Of a stretch of 64,000 nucleotides of DNA, positions 53,516 through 63,622 are shown in pieces (positions within the stretch are counted from its first letter, which is position 1; each line of letters begins with the position of its first letter). Location of the stretch: the NCBI RefSeq assembly GCF_001618145.1, contig NZ_KV392042.1, positions 207,279 to 271,278 on the forward strand, read 5' to 3'. This stretch comes from Oceanobacillus damuensis. Its GTDB lineage: Bacteria; Bacillota; Bacilli; Bacillales; Amphibacillaceae. The position numbers and the translations under genes were made by a program. The notes under the pieces were generated by a model. It ran no database searches, was not told where the DNA came from, and saw only the letters and a list, made by a program, of their open reading frames with translations.

Positions 53516-54301
53516 GTGCCAATGCTTGATATGGAAGACAGCAGTCTATACTACTCGGTTAAGGGAAGTGGAACCCCGATTCTCTTTATACATCCACCAG
53601 TTCTTACCTCAGCAAATTTTCATTATCAAAGAGAGGAATTATCCAGATATTTTCAAGTGATTACATTTGATATTAGAGGACATGGAAAAAGCCCTCACTC
53701 CAGTCAGACAATTACTTATCCGCTAATAGCTCGTGATATGGAAAAAATACTCGATCACCTTGGTATTGAAAAGGCATTTCTATGCGGTTACTCTACAGGC
53801 GGATCCATCGTGCTGGAGTTTATGCAGACATTTAAGGAACGATCGTTGGGAGGTATCGTCATAGGTGGTATGTCCGAAACACGTCATCTTTTGCTTAAAT
53901 ATCTCATTAGAATTGGAATAGTTGCAGCCAATTCAGGAGCGGTTTCTCTGCTTGCATATCTTGCGGCGTTAAGCAATGCTGATTCATTAAAATTGTTTAA
54001 AATGATGGTAACCGAATCCAGAAAAAGCAGTGCAGAAAACATCGAGCAATATTATCGGTATATTTTGAAGTATAATTGTACAGACCAGTTGGGAAGCATC
54101 GATCTACCGGTGTTGCTGGTATATGGCATGAATGACAAACCGTTTCATTCTTATGCTAAACTGCTGGAGGAAAAATTACCGCAGCAGGAATTGGTATTTA
54201 TTGATCAGGTTATGCATCAGATACCTACCAAAGCCTCTCCAGAACTAAATAATTTAATTAAAAGCTTTATTTCGAATAAACGAAAGTCGGATAAAAAGTA
54301 A
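53516..54301 (+). CDS. alpha/beta hydrolase
   Basis: A 261-aa alpha/beta-hydrolase-fold protein. Oxyanion region LFIHPPVLTS, GHGKSPHSS, nucleophile elbow GYSTGGS (Ser), acid Asp in VYGMNDKPF, and His in QVMHQIP are all in order. GTG 53516 has GAGGTG 6 bases upstream; TTG/ATG starts upstream lack an RBS. Substrate unknown; typical of esterase or peroxidase-like hydrolases. It follows the broken DUF421 gene by 30 bases. Confidence 0.85.
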   Translation: MPMLDMEDSSLYYSVKGSGTPILFIHPPVLTSANFHYQREELSRYFQVITFDIRGHGKSPHSSQTITYPLIARDMEKILDHLGIEKAFLCGYSTGGSIVLEFMQTFKERSLGGIVIGGMSETRHLLLKYLIRIGIVAANSGAVSLLAYLAALSNADSLKLFKMMVTESRKSSAENIEQYYRYILKYNCTDQLGSIDLPVLLVYGMNDKPFHSYAKLLEEKLPQQELVFIDQVMHQIPTKASPELNNLIKSFISNKRKSDKK

Positions 54302-54337
54302 TTATATTTGAAAGACTAATGTATGGAGGTGATCGCA

Positions 54338-54478
54338 ATGTCTAAGAAAAATGATCATTGGAGCAAACAACGTGTGAACTCAAGTGTAAACCCACAGGGA
54401 CTAACGGAGGATGCAGCAGATCAACGACCGAAGTCTCAACTTGAACAACGGGCCAAAAAGAAAAATACGAAGATATAG
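54338..54478 (+). CDS. 46-aa hydrophilic spore-like protein
   Basis: MSKKNDHWSKQRVNSSVNPQ, then a polar Asp/Glu/Lys/Gln-rich tail ending KKKNTKI. It has a strong RBS TGGAGGTGATC, 7 bases before the ATG. It directly precedes csgA, which suggests co-expression in the forespore. The composition is like small acid-soluble spore proteins, but I do not recognise the family. Confidence 0.6.
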   Translation: MSKKNDHWSKQRVNSSVNPQGLTEDAADQRPKSQLEQRAKKKNTKI

Positions 54479-54485
54479 TCAAGAG

Positions 54486-54743
54486 GTGATTATCATCGAT
54501 AATACATTGGAATATTTACGTGAATCATTATCCAACTATATAGAGAATGACATGTGCCAGCAAATTCTGGCTAAAATGGAAGCCAACAAATATGCAAATG
54601 AAGAAAAGTTTGTCAGTGACTTGGATGGAGAAGAAATGAACTATTTGGATATGGTATTGGAGAACGAGCTGGACTATGCCAAAAATGTTCAAAATGATAT
54701 ACGGGTTCAGGAACTTAACGAAGTATATGAACAGCTATTCTGA
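54486..54743 (+). CDS. csgA: sigma-G-dependent spore protein CsgA
   Basis: About 82 aa and highly like B. subtilis CsgA, an acid-soluble sporulation protein: NTLEYLRESLSNYIENDMCQ, ANEEKFVSDLDGEEM and the C-terminal VQELNEVYEQLF. The start is odd. Alignment with B. subtilis (M-D-V-T-L-G-Y-L-R-E) places it at ATC 54495 (I-D-N-T-L), 5 bases after AGAGGTGAT, so the Met codon may have become ATC. GTG at 54486 lies inside the RBS. The open frame upstream to 54411 overlaps the preceding gene. Confidence 0.75.
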   Translation: MIIIDNTLEYLRESLSNYIENDMCQQILAKMEANKYANEEKFVSDLDGEEMNYLDMVLENELDYAKNVQNDIRVQELNEVYEQLF

Positions 54744-54824
54744 TAAAGTAAATAGTAATAATTTACCATTGAAATTCCCCATCTATTAGGTTAGTATATA
54801 TTTACAAGCTACAATGTACGTATT

Positions 54825-55039
54825 TAAATAAGTTTTAACCTCTAATGAATGTATAGGGAGTTTTACATCGAAATTGGAATGTCGCGCCGCCAATGGAGCG
54901 GAAGACAGGAAGGTTTCTGCGAACACCCACTTTGCGAAGTGGTGGTTTAAAACTTACTATTAACAATACGGCAATTGTGGCCTGTATACATATAGCTTAC
55001 TATAGACCAGTTTCCTGTTTTTAGGAGGCTGGTCTTTTT
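54825..55039 (+). ncRNA. structured RNA, 6S RNA-like
   Basis: A gene-free 440-base gap holds a long-range stem (AAGTTTTAACC at about 54830 with GGTTTAAAACTT at about 54945), an inner CCGC/GCGG hairpin in GCCGCCAATGGAGCGGAAG and a hairpin CACCCACTT-TGCG-AAGTGGTGG just before the closing arm. A perfect-looking terminator follows (AGACCAG..CTGGTCT, TTTTT, 55004-55039). A TACAAT -10 lies near 54809. Closing stem, large central bubble and 3'-side small hairpin are the layout of Bacillus 6S RNA (RF00013), which binds and regulates RNA polymerase. Not certain; another structured RNA is possible. Confidence 0.5.
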
Positions 55040-55186
55040 GCGTCAGAAAGGGAATTCTGAAATTCCCATGTAAATGGTTCTTGTCGATAAGTAATAAAGA
55101 AAGAAAATGATAATTAATCTGTATTATTCAAGATGATAGGATAGCGTTATGATGAAGTTACATTAAGGGAAGGGGGAACCCGCAAA

Positions 55187-55558
55187 ATGGACTTTAAATA
55201 TGAAAGGATAGACCATGTTCAGCTTGCTGCTCCGATTGGGGAAGAAAAAACTGCACGTAATTTTTACAAAGAACTCCTTGGTTTTGAAGAGAAGGAGAAA
55301 CCTCAATCGCTTAAGGGAAATGGAGGAGTATGGTTTCAGGCCGGAAAGGTTGAGATTCATATCGGTGTTGAGAAACCTTTTATACCGGCAAAAAAAGCAC
55401 ATCCGGCAATTAGAGTGGAAAATATCGAGAATATGAAACAGTATCTGGACGCTGTGGATATTGACTACAAGGTTGATCATAAATTACCTGGAGCAAACCG
55501 TCTTTACGTAAAAGATCCTTTTGGAAATCGAATCGAATTTCTTGAATGGTTCATTTAA
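55187..55558 (+). CDS. VOC/glyoxalase-family protein
   Basis: A 123-aa metal-binding vicinal-oxygen-chelate fold: IDHVQLAAPIGEEKTARNFY (first metal His), GNGGVWFQAGKVEIHIGV, and the C-terminal VKDPFGNRIEFLEW (metal Glu). One VOC module of the small single-domain kind. Could be a glyoxalase, a fosfomycin-type or dioxygenase relative; substrate is unknown. RBS AAGGGGG. Confidence 0.85.
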   Translation: MDFKYERIDHVQLAAPIGEEKTARNFYKELLGFEEKEKPQSLKGNGGVWFQAGKVEIHIGVEKPFIPAKKAHPAIRVENIENMKQYLDAVDIDYKVDHKLPGANRLYVKDPFGNRIEFLEWFI

Positions 55559-55642
55559 AAAAAGTTTGCGTCTCATGGTATGCCGGAATAATTTCTTCGC
55601 TTTTTCACCAAAATACCAGAATCAGTGTAATTTTGCATCCAC

Positions 55643-55670
55643 TTGTTTTTCAACATTAGCATGCTATACT
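55643..55670 (+). promoter_or_regulatory. promoter of xpt
   Basis: TTGTTT, 16-base spacer, extended -10 TGC-TATACT (55662-55670). Transcription would start some 20 bases before the guanine aptamer. Confidence 0.6.
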
Positions 55671-55691
55671 AATATACATTCTAATACCGTG

Positions 55692-56476
<785 letters not shown>

Positions 56477-56481
56477 AAGCT

Positions 56482-56592
56482 TTCCTCAAGATGTTAGGAT
56501 TTCAACATGTACTAGCGATGTATGCAGGAGCAATACTCGCACCACTTACCGTTGGTGAATCTTTAGGTCTGACTTCATATATTAATGAATAA
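56482..56592 (+). pseudogene. pbuX: pbuX (xanthine permease) 5' stump
   Basis: Directly after xpt the frame reads MLGFQHVLAMYAGAILAPLT then VGESLGLTSYINE and a stop at 56592. The first 20 residues match the start of nucleobase permeases (L-G-x-Q-H-V-L-A-M-Y-A-G-A). The remaining 400 residues are absent, so the gene was cut back to about 35 codons by a deletion. A terminator follows. Confidence 0.8.
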
Positions 56593-56614
56593 AATAGCAC
56601 TTGGGTTAGTACAC

Positions 56615-56648
56615 AAAAGCGTTTGGACTTAAAATCCAAGCGTTTTTT
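56615..56648 (+). terminator. xpt operon terminator
   Basis: AAAGCGTTTGGA and TCCAAGCGTTTT form a long stem followed by TTTTTT. Confidence 0.8.
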
Positions 56649-56799
56649 GTTAGTTCTTATCTTATTTATTTCACTAAAGCCTTTTATGTTAGTTGAATTA
56701 AACCTTAAAAATACTATATGGCCAAAATTACAAACCAAATCATTGTGCAATCAGATCTTTTAATTAAAATATTATTTCGTATGTTACCCCGCGATATTG

Positions 56800-57387
56800 T
56801 TAATTGTATTTTCCCTCATCTGTTTTAACAGCATATGTCACCATATCCCATATCAAATGCCATTTTTTATTTCGAATCCTTTGTTCATAAACCTTCATAA
56901 GCACACTTGAGTTATTAAATAATGGTGTTGGGCGAACAATCATTGCGAGAACATCCTGAATCCCGTGTGGGGCAATTAAGTGAAGCTCTTCGTTTTTGTC
57001 TAAGTAAACTCCTAATGCTGTACATGTTTCAGGGAATTTGGAGATTGCATCCTCCGTATTTAAATATGGATTGATATCGTTTCTAACATGCATTCGGGCT
57101 TCATTTTTGACAGACCATGGAACGTCAGGCAATAAAGCAGCAAGCAATTTTTCCAATCTTTTTTCTTCGCCTTCATTGATATTGTTTTTATCAAAGTAAA
57201 CAACATCTATATCCGGCATACTGGTTCGTCCGTAACCATGTAATTCATCCCAGATTTTTGAACGCACAAAACCGGCGCAAATCGACCAATCGGGTAACCT
57301 TAATGTACTTGCTGCTGTCAGGATTTCCATCATGAAGGAATCATTACTGATTAGTTGAATAATATCTTTTTCAGTCTCCAAATTCAC
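56800..57387 (-). CDS. nucleotidyltransferase family protein (PF06042 type)
   Basis: A 195-aa protein with CAGFVRSKIWDELHGYGRTSMPDIDVVYFD, the GF/R..W and DxD motif of the DUF925-type nucleotidyltransferases, and LIAPHGIQDVLAMIVRPTP later. The GTG at 57387 follows GAGGTGG and excludes four upstream codons. Substrate unknown. Monocistronic. Confidence 0.8.
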   Translation of the reverse strand: MNLETEKDIIQLISNDSFMMEILTAASTLRLPDWSICAGFVRSKIWDELHGYGRTSMPDIDVVYFDKNNINEGEEKRLEKLLAALLPDVPWSVKNEARMHVRNDINPYLNTEDAISKFPETCTALGVYLDKNEELHLIAPHGIQDVLAMIVRPTPLFNNSSVLMKVYEQRIRNKKWHLIWDMVTYAVKTDEGKYN

Positions 57388-57537
57388 ATGTTTCACCACC
57401 TCAAATAATAGTATAAATATTTTCGGTAAAATAGGGCATTAATTAGTTTTACCACAAGCCGAACATGTCTATGGACATGAAGCCTTCCCTTCCATATAAT
57501 TTAATATAGTAATAGAGCTTTAGCGAGGAGAAAAAGA

Positions 57538-58977
57538 TTGAAAAATAATGATATAGAAGACGTAGAACAATTAAACAAGACTCCGATTGTTGCAGTTCTC
57601 ATAACAGGAGCCTTTCTGGCAATTTTAAATCAGACATTGCTTACAACTGCAATCCCACATATAATGCGGGATTTGAATCTTACTGAGAATACCGCACAAT
57701 GGTTAACAACCATTTTTATGCTTGTGAATGGTATCATGATTCCAATTACGGCGTTTTTGATAGATACTTTCACAACAAGGCGTTTATTTCTATCTGCGAT
57801 GGGTGCCTTCACTTTTGGTACATTGATTTGCGCGTTGTCACCTAATTTTGGTGTATTAATGATAGGCCGTATTATCCAGGCTGCTGGTGCCGGTATTATG
57901 ATCCCATTAATGATGACTATTTTTCTATTGATATTCCCGATTGAAAGAAGAGGGAGCGCCATGGGGATGGTCGGATTGGTCATTGGATTTGCTCCTGCCC
58001 TTGGTCCGGTAATATCGGGTTGGCTGGTTGAACAATATCATTGGAGGTCTTTATTCTTTCTTGTCTTTCCATTGGCAGTGATCAACATTTTGATATCCAT
58101 CTTTGTAATGAAGAATATAACGGAGCGGACATTTCCAAAAGTTGATATATTTTCCATCATCCTTTCGACACTTGGTTTTGGTGGCTTGTTATATGGATTC
58201 AGCAGTGCGGGAAATTACGGCTGGACAGATACCGTTGTCATCAGTTCTATGGTGATTGGTGCCCTTTCACTTACGATGTTTATCACACGACAATTCAATC
58301 TTGAACAGCCTATACTGGAATTTCGTATTTTTAAAAATAGAACCTTTACACTGACAACTATCATCGGAATGATTGCGTTTATCGGTTTAATCGCTGCTGA
58401 AACTATTTTACCGATTTATATGCAGAATATGGCTGGATTCACTGCTTTGCAATCCGGCATGATGATCTTACCGGGAGCATTGGTGATGGGATTTATGTCG
58501 CCGATAAATGGCCGGATATTTGATCGCTTTGGGGCGAGATATCTTCTTATTATTGGTTTGACCCTGTTAACGATAACATCTTTTCTGTACACCAATTTGA
58601 GTGCAGATACATCACTGGCTTATATTACCGTAGTGTTTATGGTACGGATGTTTGGGATATCGATGATCATGATGCCTGCAACAACACAAGGTTTAAATCA
58701 GCTTCCAAGCCGATTGCTGGCACATGGGTCTGCAATGACAAATACGATGCGGCAAGTAGCGGCTTCAATTGGAACAGCTGTATTAGTTACGGTGATGACT
58801 ACCACCGCATTAAACACAGGAGAGAATGCACTGCCTCAGGAAGTGATTCATGGGGTTAATATGGCATTCTACGTTGCAGCTGTCCTTTCATTAATTGGAC
58901 TTATATTATCGTTGATGATCAAAGGTGGAACCCCCACGGAAGAAAGGGCACGTATGAAAGCTGAAGGAAATGAATAG
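57538..58977 (+). CDS. MFS drug transporter, DHA2 (EmrB/LmrB) family
   Basis: A 479-aa drug/H+ antiporter with 14 membrane helices. Motif A-like region ITAFLIDTFTTRRLF, GAGIMIPLMMTIFLLIFPIERRG (motif C), LGPVISGWLVEQYHWRSLF and PGALVMGFMSPINGRIFDRFGARY are typical of the LmrB/QacA group. TTG start behind GAGGAG. It may export lipophilic or cationic drugs. A two-way terminator separates it from the DMT gene. No local regulator gene is seen. Confidence 0.88.
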   Translation: MKNNDIEDVEQLNKTPIVAVLITGAFLAILNQTLLTTAIPHIMRDLNLTENTAQWLTTIFMLVNGIMIPITAFLIDTFTTRRLFLSAMGAFTFGTLICALSPNFGVLMIGRIIQAAGAGIMIPLMMTIFLLIFPIERRGSAMGMVGLVIGFAPALGPVISGWLVEQYHWRSLFFLVFPLAVINILISIFVMKNITERTFPKVDIFSIILSTLGFGGLLYGFSSAGNYGWTDTVVISSMVIGALSLTMFITRQFNLEQPILEFRIFKNRTFTLTTIIGMIAFIGLIAAETILPIYMQNMAGFTALQSGMMILPGALVMGFMSPINGRIFDRFGARYLLIIGLTLLTITSFLYTNLSADTSLAYITVVFMVRMFGISMIMMPATTQGLNQLPSRLLAHGSAMTNTMRQVAASIGTAVLVTVMTTTALNTGENALPQEVIHGVNMAFYVAAVLSLIGLILSLMIKGGTPTEERARMKAEGNE

Positions 58978-59018
58978 AAAAAGTGATGGCTGCTTATGGA
59001 TAGTGCCATCACTTTTTT
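58978..59018. terminator. two-way terminator
   Basis: AAAAAGTGATGGC and GCCATCACTTTTTTT form a 13-bp stem between the MFS and DMT genes. It overlaps the last codons of the - strand gene. Confidence 0.85.
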
Positions 59019-59965
59019 TGAGCGAACTTCTGATAGATTTCGATTTTCTTTCGATTTCCTAATGAAGATACCACACTATGCAATATCATTCCGAAAAGGA
59101 CAAGTCCCATACCGATGAAGGAAATGTTACTTGGCAAAGGTGCACTCAATAACAATATTTCACCGATTAAGGCAAAAACAACTTCTCCTGATTGGGTCGC
59201 TTCTACGCCGGCTAATTTCTGATTGTCATTTTGAACCATTTCGGTTGCATAGAAAAATAGAGCGGTAGCAATAATTCCGGATGAAACAGCAACGATAAAT
59301 GTCTGAACAACCTGACTTAAAGTGGGCAAACCATGTGCAGCAGCTCCATACATGGAGAGGATGATCCAAAATGGCATTGAAGCAATTGTCATGCCGAGAA
59401 TGCGCTGGAAAGTATTGAGGTCTCCATTTGCCAATAGCATCATTTTTCTATTGCCAAGCGGATATGCAAAGGCGGAAATGATGATCGGAGCGACACATAG
59501 AATGACAGTAATAAACGGAACGGCTGAGGCATGTTCAACCTGCATTATGAAGACTCCCGCAAGAATAATTAGTGATATTAAAATACTCTGGATTGGGATA
59601 CGCTGATTTCTTTTCCTATTCAGAAAAGGTACAAGTAGTGAACCTGCGATAATGGTTAGCTGGAAGGTTGCTGCCACAAGCCAGCCAGGACCATAGATTG
59701 TCGCGAATGTCAGTGGAGCATAGAATAGCCCAAACCCAACTGTACTCCATACCAACCATGGCATTGGTCTTTTCTTCATATGTATGATGACTGGTTTAAT
59801 GTTCCGTTTATAGCCTACAATCAGAAACAGGATAGGCAGCATAAACACAAATCTCAGAGAAGCGCTCCATACCCAGCTTCCGCCTTCCAATTCCATCGAC
59901 CGGTTCAATACAAATGTCACAGAGAAAAATAACGCCCCCAAAATCCCGATAAAGATTGCTTTCAA
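59009..59965 (-). CDS. multidrug resistance efflux transporter-like protein (DMT family)
   Basis: A 318-aa protein with ten predicted membrane helices in two EamA-like halves. The N-terminus (FFSVTFVLNRSMELEGGSWVW) and LATIYGPGWLVAATFQLTI-like segments (TFATIYGPGWLVAAT) fit the EmrE-type multidrug resistance efflux family (PF13536). Substrate unknown. RBS GGAGGTGATC before the ATG. Convergent with the MFS gene. Confidence 0.8.
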   Translation of the reverse strand: MKAIFIGILGALFFSVTFVLNRSMELEGGSWVWSASLRFVFMLPILFLIVGYKRNIKPVIIHMKKRPMPWLVWSTVGFGLFYAPLTFATIYGPGWLVAATFQLTIIAGSLLVPFLNRKRNQRIPIQSILISLIILAGVFIMQVEHASAVPFITVILCVAPIIISAFAYPLGNRKMMLLANGDLNTFQRILGMTIASMPFWIILSMYGAAAHGLPTLSQVVQTFIVAVSSGIIATALFFYATEMVQNDNQKLAGVEATQSGEVVFALIGEILLLSAPLPSNISFIGMGLVLFGMILHSVVSSLGNRKKIEIYQKFAQKK

Positions 59966-60229
59966 AAGATCACCTCCATCAGAGAAATATACATAATAAT
60001 ATCATAACAGATTTTACTTTATTAAAATTTACATTTTTCCAAAAATACATAACAGCATATTCCTTCTTCATATAAATAAATTGTATGAACAACCTGAAGG
60101 AGTGAGAATGGGAATGATTTAAATGGATTCCAGCAGTGTATTTCATTTACTTAGGATCTTCCTTTCCTGTTATTTAAGCAGGATGATTCGTTTCTTTGCC
60201 GAATTAAATAAGGATAAGGAAGTTTTTTT

Positions 60230-60261
60230 GCAGATAGGAAAGCATAAAACTTTCTATCTGC
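60230..60261 (+). terminator. hairpin upstream of the 60328 gene
   Basis: GCAGATAGGAAAG and CTTTCTATCTGC pair with one bulge. It ends 66 bases before the next gene; no T-run follows, but a T7 run precedes it, so it suits the - strand. The gap 59966-60327 holds no other feature I can see. Confidence 0.4.
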
Positions 60262-60327
60262 ATAAGTGCAACTAAGGCTGTCACCCAAATTCTTGGTGAC
60301 AACCAAGTTTTCTAAGGGGAGATAAGA

Positions 60328-60705
60328 ATGGAAACTTTACCAACTTGGCTTTGGATTGCTTATTATATTTTCATTTTCCTGACATTGATCAGCGGAATCG
60401 TTAATTGGGCTCGCCAAGTGTATAGCCCATTAGCCGCAATTACAATTATCTTTTCACTTCTTGTCCCACTAGTAGGGTTCATTTACTATATCGGGAGACC
60501 AGACGGGCTGAATGAGTATGAATATGTTAGTGCCCAGTTTCAGAAGAGAGATTTATGGTCTTTATTTATTATCCTTACCCACTTCTATTTTATTGTCTGG
60601 TGGTTTTTGTTCCTGAACATATGGAACTGGCTCAAAAAAGTTCCACCCTATACGGAAATGCTTATCGGGAAAATAAAAAGCTGGAAGAAAAAAGAACAGG
60701 TTTAG
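60328..60705 (+). CDS. small membrane protein
   Basis: A 125-aa protein with three predicted membrane helices (about 8-23, 32-54, 76-95), YIGRPDGLNEYEYVSAQFQKRDLW between the second and third, and a Lys-rich C-terminus. RBS AAGGGGAG. No family recognised. Confidence 0.65.
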   Translation: METLPTWLWIAYYIFIFLTLISGIVNWARQVYSPLAAITIIFSLLVPLVGFIYYIGRPDGLNEYEYVSAQFQKRDLWSLFIILTHFYFIVWWFLFLNIWNWLKKVPPYTEMLIGKIKSWKKKEQV

Positions 60706-60878
60706 ATAATTCAACAGATAGATGAATTGCAATATCCACGATATGTATTTAAATATGTAGTTGATTTGGTCATGAGGTGTTGGAACTCTTACGTGATGAT
60801 GAATGAGGAATAATTGTATAGATCAAATCATTTCAAGAAGGAAGCATATCCCACCATTAACGAAACGGGAGATGACGT

Positions 60879-61496
60879 ATGAAAATAAACATATCACAGT
60901 TAGATCCTGAGAAGCTTTCTGATTTGCAAATGACGGAGCTGCTTTTTTACAATATGGAAGATGATCATAAGAAAGGAGATTGTATTTTTGTTCCTGGAAG
61001 CAGTAAGGCTGTAATCTATCGTTTACCTAAAGCAGTTGAATTGTATAAAGCGGGCAGGGCAAAGAAAATTTTATTTTCTGGTGGAGTGACTTGGGAAGGC
61101 ACAGACTTGCCGGAAGCTGAGTTACTTCGGTCTAAAGCAATCGAATTAGGAGTATCTGATCAGGATATTTTAGTCGAACAAGTATCCTTACATACGAAGG
61201 AAAATGTCCTGGCTTCTTTGCTTATTCTTGACCGGGCGTTGGGGTTACATAATATCCGACGGCTGATTGTTGTCACAACAAATATACATATGCACAGAAT
61301 GTATCTTTGCCTGAAAACATTCATGCCTTCCTGGATATCCTATTCATTGTGTATGGTGGATGATGTAACGATAAAAAAGGACAACTGGTTTAACCATGCA
61401 GATGGAAGAAAAAGAGTGAAAATGGAAACCTGGAAGCTTATTAATTATGTGAAGTTAGGATATATCATGGATGAGGAAGTAGAAATATCCGAATAG
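60879..61496 (+). CDS. YdcF/DUF218-family protein
   Basis: A 205-aa protein of the ElyC/SanA/YdcF family: DCIFVPGSSKAVIYRLPKAVELYKAGRAKKILFSGG and HTKENVLASL and VVTTNIHMHRMYLCLK. The GG/SGG plus H-x-x-R motifs are typical. Family members act in envelope or sugar-phosphate metabolism; the exact reaction is not known. RBS GGGAGATGA. Confidence 0.85.
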   Translation: MKINISQLDPEKLSDLQMTELLFYNMEDDHKKGDCIFVPGSSKAVIYRLPKAVELYKAGRAKKILFSGGVTWEGTDLPEAELLRSKAIELGVSDQDILVEQVSLHTKENVLASLLILDRALGLHNIRRLIVVTTNIHMHRMYLCLKTFMPSWISYSLCMVDDVTIKKDNWFNHADGRKRVKMETWKLINYVKLGYIMDEEVEISE

Positions 61497-61537
61497 ACAA
61501 TGCAGCAGTTCTAAAATTATTAGAAAGGAATGATGAT

Positions 61538-62104
61538 GTGAAAAAGGTATTGTTATATGTATTCCCACTGTACGCCGATTTTGAAATTGCACATACATTA
61601 TTTTTCCTGAGAAAAATTGCGAATGCACATATAGAAACCGTTACGATGGATGGGGAACCGGCAGTAAGTCTTGGAGGGATTACGACCATTGCGCAACTGG
61701 CACTAGGTAATGCAAATCCAGATGAGTATGACCTTATTTTGCTTCCAGGTGGAGATGGCATTGAAGAAATTCTGGATAACGAAACGAGTGCATCTTTTTT
61801 AAAAGAGGCACATTCGATAGGGATTCCTATTGCTTCCATTTGTTCATCCGCTGCACTATTAGGGGAAGCTGGGATTCTTCGGTATCGTAAATTCACTTGT
61901 CTGCCCCATACATATGAACAATATAAAGATAAATTTATTGGTGCGGCGTATACAGGAGAAAACGTTGAAACCAGGAGTAATATTATTACGGCAAAAGGAA
62001 CGGCATTTCCAGAGTTCACTGTTGCAGTAGGGAATCTTTTAGGTATGTGGCGCAATCAGCAGCAAGCAGAAAAGGCACTGCAGTTTTGCAAAGGGAATGG
62101 ATGA
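61538..62104 (+). CDS. DJ-1/PfpI-family protein
   Basis: A 188-aa class-I amidotransferase-like protein. VLLYVFPLYADFEI, LLPGGDGIEEIL and the nucleophile elbow ASICSSAALLGEAGIL (Cys with Ser-Ser after) are the DJ-1 landmarks, and TGENVETRSNIITAKG follows. GTG start behind AGAAAGG. Could be a glyoxalase III/deglycase or chaperone-like member. Its neighbours do not show a pathway. Confidence 0.85.
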   Translation: MKKVLLYVFPLYADFEIAHTLFFLRKIANAHIETVTMDGEPAVSLGGITTIAQLALGNANPDEYDLILLPGGDGIEEILDNETSASFLKEAHSIGIPIASICSSAALLGEAGILRYRKFTCLPHTYEQYKDKFIGAAYTGENVETRSNIITAKGTAFPEFTVAVGNLLGMWRNQQQAEKALQFCKGNG

Positions 62105-62130
62105 TAGACAGTAATTGGGAGTGACATCAT

Positions 62131-62739
62131 ATGAAAACAGAAAAGCAGAAAATGCTTGATGGCGAATTGTATAATCCTGCAGATGCAGAATTGACAGCAG
62201 GACGAATGCACGCTAGAAAAATGACGAGGTTATACAATCAGACGACAGAGGAAGAAGATGAATTACGTACGAAGATGCTCAAAGAGCTGTTTGGCTCAAC
62301 AGGAGAGTCACTAAGTGTCGAACCGAATTTTCATTGTGATTATGGCTGCCACATCCATGTCGGGGAAAATTTTTACGCTAATTTTGACTGTGTAATTTTG
62401 GATGTGTGTGAAGTCAGAATCGGTGATAACTGTTTTATGGCTCCAGGTGTTCATCTATACACTGCAACCCACCCATTGGATCCGAGTGAGCGAAACTCAG
62501 GGGTGGAATATGGAAAGCCTATAACGGTCGGGGACAATGTTTGGATTGGCGGGGGAGCAATTATTAACCCTGGTGTAACAATCGGTGATAATGTAGTAAT
62601 CGCCTCTGGGGTTGTCGTTACCAAGGGTGTTCCGGACTATACAGTTGTTGGCGGCAATCCGGCCAAAGTGATTAAAAAAGTGGAAATGGAAGAAGCTGAT
62701 CCGAATTCTGTCAGGAATGAAACGAAACAGAAGTATTAA
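62131..62739 (+). CDS. maa: sugar O-acetyltransferase (Maa/LacA type)
   Basis: A 202-aa hexapeptide-repeat (left-handed beta-helix) acetyltransferase. N-terminal MAC domain [18 protein letters not shown] and R..RLYNQT, then [20 protein letters not shown], the catalytic His in [15 protein letters not shown], and tandem hexapeptides ([30 protein letters not shown]). Acetylates maltose or similar sugars with acetyl-CoA. Good RBS GGGAGTGAC. Confidence 0.92.
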   Translation: MKTEKQKMLDGELYNPADAELTAGRMHARKMTRLYNQTTEEEDELRTKMLKELFGSTGESLSVEPNFHCDYGCHIHVGENFYANFDCVILDVCEVRIGDNCFMAPGVHLYTATHPLDPSERNSGVEYGKPITVGDNVWIGGGAIINPGVTIGDNVVIASGVVVTKGVPDYTVVGGNPAKVIKKVEMEEADPNSVRNETKQKY

Positions 62740-62929
62740 ACATAGAAGCAGATTAGAGAATGAACTTGATGTTTTATGTCGGGTAAGAATAAGAAAGTTA
62801 GGGGAGTTCTCCCTCACTATTTATATTCTTTCTCGTTTTAATCTGTGCGCAGTATGAAGTATGCCCTGACTGATTAAATTTTAACTTTACGACTTTTATT
62901 GTACATATAATGAAATTGGAGTGATGATC

Positions 62930-63433
62930 ATGGTTGAAAAACTTATTTCATTCCCACCTGTTCTGCCTGGAAATCCGAAAGTGCTTATTCTCGGCTCCAT
63001 GCCTGGTGGAATGTCATTGGCAAAAAATGAATACTACGGGAACCCGCGAAACCACTTTTGGCCAATAATGTTTCACTTGTTTAAGGTGCAGCCGATTGAG
63101 GATTACGAAAACAAAATAAGGTTTATTAAAAGTCACGGAATAGCACTGTGGGATACCATTGGTTCCTGTTATCGTAAAGGGAGTCTTGATGCCAGTATCA
63201 GGGAAGAGGAGCCAAATGACATCGCCGGACTGCTTCATGAATTTCCATCGATTCAATTAGTCGCATGCAACGGAACAAAGTCATATCAAACATTTAAAAG
63301 GCACTTCCCGACAGAAAATCTTGATTCGGTTGATGTGGTGAAGATGCCATCAACAAGTCCGATTCCGGGACGGTATACAAAGACATTCGAAGGCAAAGTG
63401 GAGGCCTGGGGCAAAATTTTGGATTATATTTAG
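62930..63433 (+). CDS. DNA-deoxyinosine (hypoxanthine-DNA) glycosylase
   Basis: A 167-aa family-6 uracil-DNA-glycosylase-fold repair enzyme acting on deaminated purines. Signature LILGSMPGGMSL and YYGNPRNHFWPIM, IALWDTIGSCYRKGSLDASI and the C-terminal MPSTSPIPGRYT are all present. ATG 62930 follows GGAGTG by 6 bases and excludes three upstream codons. Role: removing hypoxanthine from DNA. Confidence 0.85.
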   Translation: MVEKLISFPPVLPGNPKVLILGSMPGGMSLAKNEYYGNPRNHFWPIMFHLFKVQPIEDYENKIRFIKSHGIALWDTIGSCYRKGSLDASIREEEPNDIAGLLHEFPSIQLVACNGTKSYQTFKRHFPTENLDSVDVVKMPSTSPIPGRYTKTFEGKVEAWGKILDYI

Positions 63434-63622
63434 GCCATAATTTGCTCTTTTCTTATATCATTATATTTTTCCGCTTTTTGAACATTTATTGCTTAACCTA
63501 GATTGGAAAATCACTATTCAAAAAACAGTGAAATAAGGATCGGAATCTGAAGCTTTTTCTCTTGTTAATCTGAAAAAATAGTATAATGGAATCAGCTATA
63601 AGAAATAGAGTAGGATTTGAGC

